Below, one piece after another: positions 1 to 4,223 of a stretch of 5,046 bases of DNA. Positions within the stretch are counted from its first letter, which is position 1. Each line of letters starts with the position of its first letter. The stretch comes from Clostridia bacterium (GTDB lineage Bacteria; Bacillota_E; RBS10-35; JAJYVN01). The stretch is taken from NCBI GenBank assembly GCA_027335515.1, contig DAHWHT010000022.1, positions 1-5,046 of the forward strand, given 5' to 3'. Under the pieces are notes generated by a model. The model was given only the letters and a program-made list of their open reading frames with translations, had not been told where the DNA came from and ran no database searches. A program made the translations under genes and the position numbers.

Positions 1-150
1 TCTCCGGTCCGGGTGGAAAGCCCGGCGTGCGCGGCAGTTGCCGCGTAGCCCGAGTCCGCCTGTTGCCTACAGCCCCGCAAGGGGTAAATACAAGGCCGAA
101 AGGGGCGAAAACCTGGTCGGGCGGACGGTGTGGAAGGCCGAAAGATCGGT
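1..150 (+). other. Hairpin-rich leader, possible structured RNA (family not assigned)
   Basis: No protein-coding gene is convincing here. Several short hairpins follow one another on the plus strand: CCGGG/CCCGG at 9-13 and 21-25; a 6-bp stem CGCGGC/GCCGCG at 30-35 and 40-45 with an AGTT loop; CCCC/GGGG at 73-76 and 81-84 closed by a GCAA tetraloop; and CCGA/TCGG at 138-141 and 146-149. The 11-nt word AAGGCCGAAAG occurs twice (92-102 and 134-144). An AT-rich patch (about 150-168) then leads into the ribosome site of the next gene. GNRA loops and stacked stems would suit the end of a structured leader or riboswitch truncated by the window edge, but I could not match a known family. Chance GC-rich pairing is the alternative. 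Confidence 0.3.
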
Positions 151-183
151 TTGTACACATTTTTCTAACCAGGGGTGGGACCG

Positions 184-636
184 ATGCGGGGGACCGATCC
201 ACAGGTTCCGCAAGACCCGCCGCGGCCAGCGCGCATCGTCGCCCGCGGCCCCTCCGTCCCGCGGCGCCTGTGGGCGTGGTTTCTGCGCGACCCGGGAGAA
301 GATCCGCCGGCGCCGCCCTGGTTGCGATGGGTGGCGGTGGCGGCGGTGGTGGCGGCGGCCGGGGGGACGGTGGGGCTGGCCTTCGTCGGCTTTGTCGTCA
401 TGTTCGGGTTGCCGGTGCACCTGCCACACTTTCCCCTGCCCTTTGCGCCGTTCACGGCGACGGCCGGGATGTTGCGTGTGCTGCTCCCTTTCGGTCCCTA
501 CCCGGTGGCCGCGCTGGTGATCGGCTTGGCGGTGGCCCTGGCGCGGCCCTCGCGCCCCATGGCGGTGTATGCCGTGCGGGCGGCGGTGCTGCTGGGCGGG
601 CTGTGGCTGGCGTGGCAGTGCGTGCGCGTCGGCTGA
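184..636 (+). CDS. Small three-helix membrane protein, unknown function
   Basis: This 150-residue protein is not recognised as a member of a named family. The first 45 or so residues are rich in Pro and Arg and should be cytoplasmic. Three hydrophobic segments follow: about residues 48-76 (Ala/Val/Gly-rich), 98-121 and 126-146. Between the first two is a Pro/Phe/His-containing loop (PVHLPHFPLPFAPF) with two histidines. The tail is only a few residues long. The ATG at 184 is chosen because AGGGG at 171-175 lies 8 nt upstream; the in-frame GTG at 175 would put the start inside that ribosome site. Codons show the strong GC bias at third positions expected of a real gene here. It is convergent with the aldo/keto reductase gene and appears to be alone in its transcription unit within the window. 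The only supportable role is an integral membrane protein. Confidence 0.72.
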   Translation: MRGTDPQVPQDPPRPARIVARGPSVPRRLWAWFLRDPGEDPPAPPWLRWVAVAAVVAAAGGTVGLAFVGFVVMFGLPVHLPHFPLPFAPFTATAGMLRVLLPFGPYPVAALVIGLAVALARPSRPMAVYAVRAAVLLGGLWLAWQCVRVG

Positions 637-647
637 TGCCGGTGGGA

Positions 648-676
648 CGGGCCGGGGTTTTTCCCACCCCGACCCG
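648..676. terminator. GC hairpin between convergent genes, likely bidirectional terminator
   Basis: The arms 648-658 and 666-676 form an 11-bp stem with a 7-nt loop. On the minus strand (CGGGTCGGGGT / ACCCCGGCCCG) all 11 positions pair, one as G-U; on the plus strand that position is a C/A mismatch. A competing 7-bp stem GGTGGGA/TCCCACC (641-647, 662-668) overlaps it. The hairpin lies between the stop at 636 and the stop at 691 of two converging genes, where a shared terminator is expected. No T tract follows on either strand, so termination might be weak or Rho-assisted. Confidence 0.5.
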
Positions 677-690
677 GCTCCGGCGGATCC

Positions 691-1620
691 CTATTTGACG
701 GCCTCCTCGATGGCGGCGCGCAGGTCTGCGGTCAGTGCAACTTCGGCGGCGGCGGCGTTTTCCTGGACCTGCGACGGCTGGCTCGCCCCGATCAGCGCCG
801 CGGTGATGCCCGGCTGGTGCAGTACCCAGGCCAGGGCCAGCTGGGCCATGGGAATACCCGCCTGGTCGGCGACGGCGCGCAGCCGTTCGACGCGCTCCAG
901 GTTATCCGCGCGCAGCATGCCCTGATGGCGCTCGGCCCGGCTGCCTTCCGGCGCGGGCTCGTCCTTGCGGTACTTGCCGGTGAGCAGGCCCTGGGCCAGC
1001 GGTGAAAAGACGATCAGTCCAATGCCTTCGTCCATGCAGGCCGGGAGTACTTCGCGTTCGATGCCGCGGTTGAGCAGGTTGTAGATGGGTTGCGACGCCG
1101 CCAGGGCCCGCAATCCCAGCCGCCTTTGGATGCCGCGCGCCTCGCGGATGCGGTGGGCCGGCCATTCACTGATGCCGGCGTAGAGCGCCTTGCCCTGGAC
1201 GACGAGGTCGTTGAGGGCGAAGAGCGTCTCCTCCGGGTCGGTTTCGTCATCGAAGCGGTGGCAGTACAGGATGTCGACGTAGTCGGTGCCCAACCGGCGC
1301 AGGGATGCCTCGACGCTTTCAAAGAGGTGCTTGCGGGAGGTGCCGCGGTCGTTTGGCCCAGGGCCGATGGGCCAGTACACCTTGCTGGCCAGCACCAGCG
1401 CGCTGCGCGGCACACCGTCCAGGGCGCGGCGCAGCGCGCGGTCGGCCTGGCCACCCTGGTAGGCGTCGGCGGTGTCAAAGTGGTTGATGCCCAGGTCCAG
1501 CGCGGCGCGGACGCAGGACTTGGCCTCGTCCGACTCCACGCTGCCGCCGTAGGTGAGCCAACTGCCCAGCGAAATCGCGCTCAGCTTGATTCCAGCCCGT
1601 CCGAGCCTGCGGTACTGCAC
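691..1620 (-). CDS. Aldo/keto reductase, Kv-beta-like (AKR6-type) family
   Basis: The protein has 309 residues, the usual size for this TIM-barrel oxidoreductase family, and should reduce carbonyl compounds with NADPH in the cytoplasm; the substrate cannot be read from sequence. The N-terminus (QYRRLGRAGIKLSAISLGSW) is typical of voltage-gated-channel-beta-like reductases. The catalytic tetrad is complete: Asp49 and Tyr54 in FDTADAY, Lys80 in ASKVYW and His121 in YCHR. Other family motifs are GISEW (149-153), SQPIYNLLNR (176-185), SPLAQGLLTGKY (206-217) and the cofactor-phosphate region IGASQPSQVQEN (277-288), where the more usual Arg after GAS is Gln. The GTG at 1620 is preferred: AGGGAG lies 9 nt upstream and it gives the family N-terminus. 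An in-frame ATG at 1665 adds an Arg-rich extension and has no ribosome site. The gene is divergent from the XRE operon, with a 281-bp gap. Confidence 0.93.
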   Translation of the reverse strand: MQYRRLGRAGIKLSAISLGSWLTYGGSVESDEAKSCVRAALDLGINHFDTADAYQGGQADRALRRALDGVPRSALVLASKVYWPIGPGPNDRGTSRKHLFESVEASLRRLGTDYVDILYCHRFDDETDPEETLFALNDLVVQGKALYAGISEWPAHRIREARGIQRRLGLRALAASQPIYNLLNRGIEREVLPACMDEGIGLIVFSPLAQGLLTGKYRKDEPAPEGSRAERHQGMLRADNLERVERLRAVADQAGIPMAQLALAWVLHQPGITAALIGASQPSQVQENAAAAEVALTADLRAAIEEAVK

Positions 1621-1738
1621 CCGGCCTCGCTCCCTTTCGTCTCGTGGTCTCGTGGCCGTTCGCATCCGGCGCCGTGGGCCCGCGACCGCCGGTGCGGGTC
1701 TTTCCAGGGCTGCGGTGCCTCGGGCCTGTCCTGCGGCC

Positions 1739-1744
1739 AGTATA
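1739..1744 (-). promoter_or_regulatory. Possible -10 element for the aldo/keto reductase gene
   Basis: On the minus strand this reads TATACT, five of six matches to the sigma-70 -10 consensus, in otherwise very GC-rich DNA and about 120 nt upstream of the GTG at 1620. No good -35 element is visible at 16-18 bp spacing (the best reads CCAGGT), and there is no TGn extension. The call rests on the hexamer and its position alone. Confidence 0.3.
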
Positions 1745-1805
1745 CGCGATCGGCCGGCGGCACCTGGAGGGGGCGGTCGGGATAGACCGATGTCCGCGCA
1801 CCGGG

Positions 1806-1851
1806 ATGTAAAGAGGACTTGACACGGTGCGGAGTACAGCATACTTTACAT
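1806..1851. repeat. Perfect 8-bp inverted repeat framing a promoter (candidate operator pair)
   Basis: ATGTAAAG at 1806-1813 is the exact reverse complement of CTTTACAT at 1844-1851. The arm centres are 38 bp apart. The left arm lies just upstream of a TTGACA hexamer and the right arm overlaps the -10 region, so proteins bound to both arms would bracket RNA polymerase. A smaller dyad, AGTA/TACT (1833-1836, 1842-1845), lies between them. The adjacent gene encodes a small XRE-type repressor-like protein; that it binds here and regulates itself is inferred from position, not shown. Confidence 0.6.
1819..1847 (+). promoter_or_regulatory. Probable sigma-70-type promoter of the XRE/membrane-protein operon
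   Basis: A consensus -35 hexamer TTGACA is at 1819-1824. The -10 is less certain: CATACT at 1840-1845 matches four of six but with a 15-bp spacer, while TACTTT at 1842-1847 has the ideal 17-bp spacer and matches three of six. The segment is locally AT-rich. Transcription would begin near 1853, leaving a leader of about 50 nt that ends in the purine-rich ribosome site of the regulator. Confidence 0.55.
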
Positions 1852-1901
1852 TGGGTGGACGGCCGGATGTCGGCCCCGGGGGAACCGGAGGGAGGATGGG
1901 T

Positions 1902-2108
1902 GTGCGCAACCGCCTGAGGGAATGCCGCATCGCCGCCCACTGGACGCAGGAGGAAGTGGGCCAGCGCGTGGGCGTGTCGCGTCAAACCATCATCTCTCTG
2001 GAGTCGGGCCGCTACCAGCCCTCTTTGAAGCTGGCCTTCCGTCTGGCGGCGGCCTTCGGCGGCAGGATCGAGGATTTGTTCATCCCGGAGGAGGCGGACC
2101 TGCGATGA
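1902..2108 (+). CDS. XRE-family HTH transcriptional regulator, small single-domain type
   Basis: This protein of 68 residues is essentially one Cro/C1-type helix-turn-helix domain. TQEEVGQRVGVSRQTIISLESGRYQPSL (residues 15-42) holds the HTH, with VSRQTI at the start of the recognition helix and the common S-L-E-x-G-x-Y-x-P-S-L follow-on; LAFRLAAAFGGRIEDLF (44-60) completes the five-helix fold. Regulators of this compact type usually begin M-(K/R)-N-R-L-(K/R)-E, which favours the GTG at 1902, 6 nt after GGAGG (1891-1895). The ATG at 1896 adds two residues and sits directly against that motif, but could use the GGAGG at 1887-1891. A dimeric DNA-binding repressor is likely. The downstream membrane-protein gene overlaps its stop, so the pair is co-translated, and the framed promoter upstream suggests autoregulation. 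Confidence 0.93.
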   Translation: MRNRLRECRIAAHWTQEEVGQRVGVSRQTIISLESGRYQPSLKLAFRLAAAFGGRIEDLFIPEEADLR

Positions 2109-2407
2109 GCGGCGGTTGGGCCGGGGTTATGGGTTTGGCGGTTGGCCTCGTGGTCGGCGGGGGCGGTCTGTGGGTCGGGATGCGGGCGGCGGCGCGCGGC
2201 CGCGGTGTGGATGAACGGTTCCGTGCCTGCAAGCAGTTGGCGATGACGCAGGCCTGGGGTGTGACGACGCTGCTCTTGGCCGCTGCCCTGGTGTGGGTCG
2301 ACACGGCGTCTTCGCCGCCACCGGTCGGGGTTGTCATCGCCGCGGTCTACGGGTTGCACTTGGTGGCCGCGGCGACGCTCTTTGTGGTGCATCTGAGCCG
2401 CTCCTGA
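2105..2407 (+). CDS. Small three-helix membrane protein coupled to the XRE regulator (DUF2178-like layout)
   Basis: The 100-residue protein has three hydrophobic segments, about residues 7-28, 47-66 and 74-97. Between the first and second is a charged stretch with VDERFRACKQLA (35-46). A D-E-R motif just before a second helix, in a protein directly downstream of a small XRE regulator, resembles the DUF2178-type membrane partners known from such pairs; this is a resemblance in layout, not a demonstrated family match. The ATG at 2105 overlaps the regulator's TGA as ATGA, and GGAGGAGG (2087-2094) is 10 nt upstream, so translational coupling is expected. Its function is unknown. An inferred possibility is a membrane component that senses a signal or influences regulator activity. 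The protein ends with a short SRS tail. Confidence 0.8.
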   Translation: MSGGWAGVMGLAVGLVVGGGGLWVGMRAAARGRGVDERFRACKQLAMTQAWGVTTLLLAAALVWVDTASSPPPVGVVIAAVYGLHLVAAATLFVVHLSRS

Positions 2408-2414
2408 TGCCGGT

Positions 2415-2454
2415 CCGTGCGGCGGGCGGCCGGAGCTGCGGCGGGGCCGCACGG
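2415..2454 (+). terminator. Inverted repeat just after the membrane-protein gene, possible terminator
   Basis: CCGTGCGGC (2415-2423) is the perfect reverse complement of GCCGCACGG (2446-2454); the 22-nt loop is itself GC-rich. It begins 8 nt after the stop at 2407. No T tract follows, so this is a terminator-like stem or an RNA-stabilising element rather than a classic intrinsic terminator. Confidence 0.35.
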
Positions 2455-2768
2455 CGTTGAGGGCGGCCGGCCGCGGTATGGTTGCGCGGAGGGGTTGCGG
2501 TGGCGCTTGGGGGTCTGGCGATCGCTGGTACCGACGGCATCCGATCGCTCGGCCCGCCGGTGGAGAGCGCCCACCTGGGGCGAACACCCCCGCGTTGGGT
2601 GAGCGCTTTGGTGCGGGCTGCGTGCGGTTCCGCGTGCCCGCCTGCGTCCCCGCCAAGATCCCCCCACGCCGCGCCGTATGACGCCAACGGCGCAGGCCCG
2701 CTTCGGGGTCCACGCCATCGGCTGGGTTGGGTAACGGCGCCGAATTCGCAGGGCGGCGAGGCGTGAAA

Positions 2769-2800
2769 GGGGTTTCAGAGTTCTGGCTTTGGAAACGCCC
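2769..2800 (-). terminator. Bulged hairpin just downstream of the winged-helix gene, possible terminator
   Basis: GGGGTTTC (2769-2776) pairs with GAAACGCCC (2792-2800) with one bulged base, giving an eight-pair stem with a loop of about 15 nt. It lies immediately after the TAG (2804-2802) of the minus-strand gene. There is no run of T after it, so confidence is modest. Confidence 0.35.
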
Positions 2801-2801
2801 G

Positions 2802-3479
2802 CTAGTGCGCCAGCCGTTCACCGCAACTGTGGCAGAACTTCCAGTCGGGGTGTTCCACGCCGGCCCCACACCACGGGCAGTATGTGCGGCTGGCCGCGGG
2901 CCTGGCGCGTGGCGCCGCCGGTTTTGTGCCGCGCGTGGGACGCTGGTTCAGACGAAAGTGGGTGCCGTCGCGCCCGGCGCGCTGGGTGACAATGTGGCCG
3001 ATGTCGGAAAGTGCCTTGACATGGTACGCGGCGGCCGCGACGTTGCAGCCGGCGGCCTCAGCGATGCGCTGTGTGGTCAGGGTTACCTGGCCGCCCTCGG
3101 CCTCAATGGTCTGGCGCAGGTGTTCCAGGATCCGTGTGCGCAGACTGGTGGATTCCGGGGCTCCGTTGCGGTCGACCGGGGCGGCGGCCGCCGGCACCAC
3201 CACGACGGTCGGCGTCGTTGGTTCGGGAGCGGTTGCATCGGGTGCGGCGATGCGGGTGCCGGCGAGTCCCGAACTGAGTTTGACCAGCAGGCCTTGGTCA
3301 AAGAGTTCTTTGAGGTTGGAGCGGAATGCGTTCACCGGGATGTCGAGCGCGGCCGCGAGTTTGGTGCCGCTGATCGTGATCGGTTCTCCGGCCTGGTGGA
3401 GCCGCTGGCGGATCTCGGTCAGGATACGGCTGGAGACGGCATCGTCGGAAACGGCGCTCGTCGCTGCATCTTGAGCCAA
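2802..3479 (-). CDS. Two-winged-helix protein with C-terminal zinc ribbon, putative regulator
   Basis: The protein has 225 residues and is not recognised as a named family. Residues about 12-78 form a first predicted helical/winged-helix unit (SSRILTEIRQRL, TKLAAALDIPVNAFRSNLKEL, then QGLLVKLSSG and GTRIA as wing). A flexible Ala/Pro/Thr/Val linker follows (79-112). Residues 113-178 repeat the same plan (LRTRILEHLRQ, TTQRIAEAAGCNVAAAAYHVKAL, IGHIVTQRAG, GTHFRL). After an Arg/Pro/Ala linker comes a zinc ribbon with Cys201-x2-Cys204 and Cys216-x2-Cys219. Tandem winged helices plus a ribbon suggest DNA or RNA binding, so a transcriptional regulator is the best guess; no ligand domain is seen. 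The TTG at 3479 is chosen because AGGAGG lies 7 nt upstream. Upstream frames in phase (to 3626) look non-coding. It stands alone and converges on the XRE operon. Confidence 0.82.
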   Translation of the reverse strand: MAQDAATSAVSDDAVSSRILTEIRQRLHQAGEPITISGTKLAAALDIPVNAFRSNLKELFDQGLLVKLSSGLAGTRIAAPDATAPEPTTPTVVVVPAAAAPVDRNGAPESTSLRTRILEHLRQTIEAEGGQVTLTTQRIAEAAGCNVAAAAYHVKALSDIGHIVTQRAGRDGTHFRLNQRPTRGTKPAAPRARPAASRTYCPWCGAGVEHPDWKFCHSCGERLAH

Positions 3480-3486
3480 CGGGAAG

Positions 3487-3492
3487 CCTCCT
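3487..3492 (-). promoter_or_regulatory. Ribosome binding site that fixes the TTG start at 3479
   Basis: On the minus strand this is a full AGGAGG, 7 nt from the TTG at 3479-3477. No ATG or GTG in the same frame sits at a suitable distance. A strong site paired with a weak start codon is a common way to hold expression at a moderate level. Confidence 0.8.
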
Positions 3493-3533
3493 GGTGGACC
3501 GAATAACGACAGCGTAAGGTAGATATGCCTTGA

Positions 3534-3549
3534 TTGCAACATGCAACAT
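3534..3549. repeat. CAACATG tandem repeat and TTGCA dyad upstream of the winged-helix gene
   Basis: GCAACAT occurs twice in tandem (3536-3542 and 3543-3549). The first copy is part of an inverted repeat, TTGCA-ACA-TGCAA (3534-3546). It lies 55-70 nt upstream of the TTG start, in the most AT-rich part of this 200-bp intergenic region. On the minus strand TTGCAA and TTGCAT could act as -35 elements, but no clear -10 is found at standard spacing. The stretch is a candidate regulator site or promoter region. Nothing else recognisable was seen between 3550 and 3670. Confidence 0.4.
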
Positions 3550-3671
3550 GCACGAACGGCTACGATCGAAGGAGCCTGCCACCAAGTGACGCGTGAAACG
3601 CTCCGTCGTTGTGCGGCGGGGGGCATTTCGTGACAGGCGTCGTTTCCATCTGATCCGCGGACATGCCGGAG

Positions 3672-3840
3672 AGACCTGAACCTCCCCCCGGCTAGAGCCG
3701 GGGGGCTCTGGGCATGAGCGCCGCAGCCTTTCCCGGGCTCGCGGGGACAGCGAACCTTCTTGCCGCCCCCACAACGTCCCTGGCCTCAGTCCTGGCTCCA
3801 CACCTGTGCACGTGCGACCCCCTCGGTCCCCTGGCGGGGG
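3672..3840 (-). pseudogene. Degenerate tnpB 3' end / right end of an IS200/IS605-type element
   Basis: Read on the minus strand, the frame through 3801-3684 gives GVEPGLRPGTLWGRQEGS followed by a Ser/Arg/Pro-rich tail, ending PEPPGSSRGEVQ across a strong hairpin. Layouts like this (a low-complexity TnpB tail running into a GC hairpin and then GAGG-TTCA or similar) are characteristic of the right ends of IS1341/IS605-type elements. In these elements the same DNA also encodes the omega-RNA scaffold used by TnpB. No conserved TnpB zinc-finger cysteines or catalytic Asp could be found upstream, so the element is a remnant. The assignment rests on layout and remembered motif style. A non-coding spacer with a terminator hairpin is the alternative. 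Confidence 0.35.
3684..3705. repeat. Perfect 10-bp GC hairpin, candidate IS200/IS605 right-end stem-loop
   Basis: CCCCCCGGCT (3684-3693) and AGCCGGGGGG (3696-3705) are perfect reverse complements separated by two bases. On the minus strand the stem is followed by AGGTTCAGG. No T tract follows on either strand, which argues against a simple intrinsic terminator. Single-stranded subterminal hairpins of this type are recognised by the TnpA transposases of IS200/IS605 elements. Confidence 0.6.
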
Positions 3841-3939
3841 TGCGTTGCGTCGATGCCTATCCGGCGACGCCGCGTCCCGTTCGCGTGGCCGGCCTCGGCG
3901 CGTTCATAGGGCGGTCGTTCATACGCAGAGAGTGGCCGT

Positions 3940-4210
3940 GTGTCCGCGGGAGTTGCCTTTGACCCTTGGCATCCGCTGTCCATGGTGGATACTGGGGTTG
4001 TGGTGAACGAACGGGTGCTCTGGACGGGGCAAGCGGCGAATCGTCTCGGTATCTCCGTCCGATGGCGCTTGGGATTCACCTATGCCGAAAGGCGTGCCCT
4101 GCAGCCGAGCCCGGGGTCATGGGTGACGCAGTCGCCCACGCTGGTGCAAAAGCCCGACGGCTGGTGGCTGCATGTGCCGTTTATTCAGCGCGTGCCCATC
4201 GCTGGTAATG
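3940..4210 (+). pseudogene. Fragment resembling the middle of a TnpB (IS605 OrfB) protein
   Basis: The frame contains RWRLGFTYAERRAL, then VTQSPTLVQKPDGWWLHVPF (4123-4182), then QRVPIA. The pattern of Thr-Leu-Val, a Gly-Trp-Trp, then Leu-His-Val-Pro-Phe is like the segment just before the first RuvC motif of many TnpB proteins (T-L-V-x-K-x-G-x-W-y-L-H-v-x-f). No RuvC Asp follows, because the homology stops at about 4205 and an IS66-like terminus begins at 4211. Upstream of about 3970 the frame no longer resembles TnpB, and no start with a ribosome site is visible. The open frame continuing past 4211 to 4527 is an artefact reading into the insertion. Identification is by motif only. Confidence 0.45.
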
Positions 4211-4223
4211 GTAACTGCTCAGG
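4203..4223. repeat. Candidate IS66-family terminal end, with possible 8-bp target duplicate beside it
   Basis: GTAACTGCTCAGG (4211-4223) has the GTAA start typical of IS66-family terminal inverted repeats. It faces the correct way for the right end of the minus-strand transposase fragment that follows. The 8 bp before it, TGGTAATG (4203-4210), would be the target-site copy if IS66's usual 8-bp duplication applies, but its partner is not in the window. A second GTAA at 4205 leaves the exact boundary uncertain by 6 bp. Confidence 0.5.

Larger units (their letters stand above)
2408..2801. other. Gene-free GC-rich spacer between convergent genes
   Basis: I find no convincing gene here. Open frames exist on both strands, but they overlap one another, are Arg/Pro/Gly/Ala-rich and have no recognisable domains or well-placed ribosome sites. 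The spacer contains the two hairpins annotated separately and a 12-bp perfect palindrome GCGGCCGGCCGC at 2463-2474. No tRNA-like or riboswitch-like core was seen. A decayed gene or an unrecognised RNA cannot be excluded. Confidence 0.55.

Noticed and set aside
1..70. Cobalamin or c-di-AMP riboswitch tail
   Set aside because: Only partial resemblance to the conserved boxes, with several mismatches in the core and no 5' half visible; kept only as an item to check.
27..698. Gly/Ala/Arg-rich open frame overlapping the first membrane protein
   Set aside because: It has a polyglycine run and low complexity, no ribosome site, and extends through the terminator hairpin; the 184-636 frame has proper membrane helices and a ribosome site.
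1090..1785. Long open frame on the plus strand opposite the aldo/keto reductase
   Set aside because: It is antisense to a well-supported enzyme with all catalytic residues; GC-rich DNA commonly leaves such shadow frames open.
1621..1842. N-terminal extension of the aldo/keto reductase (starts at 1665 or 1842)
   Set aside because: The extension is Arg/Pro-rich and unlike the family, with no ribosome site at either start; the GTG at 1620 gives the expected N-terminus.
2463..2474. Perfect 12-bp palindrome GCGGCCGGCCGC as a regulatory operator
   Set aside because: In DNA this GC-rich, G/C-only palindromes arise easily, and no promoter or gene start is nearby.
2727..3506. 259-codon open frame on the plus strand
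   Set aside because: It is antisense to the winged-helix/zinc-ribbon gene, which has an excellent ribosome site and clear domain pattern; the plus-strand translation is low-complexity with no domain.
3684..3705. Simple rho-independent terminator
   Set aside because: No T tract on either strand and no gene ending just before it on the plus strand; the IS200/IS605 right-end explanation fits the context better.
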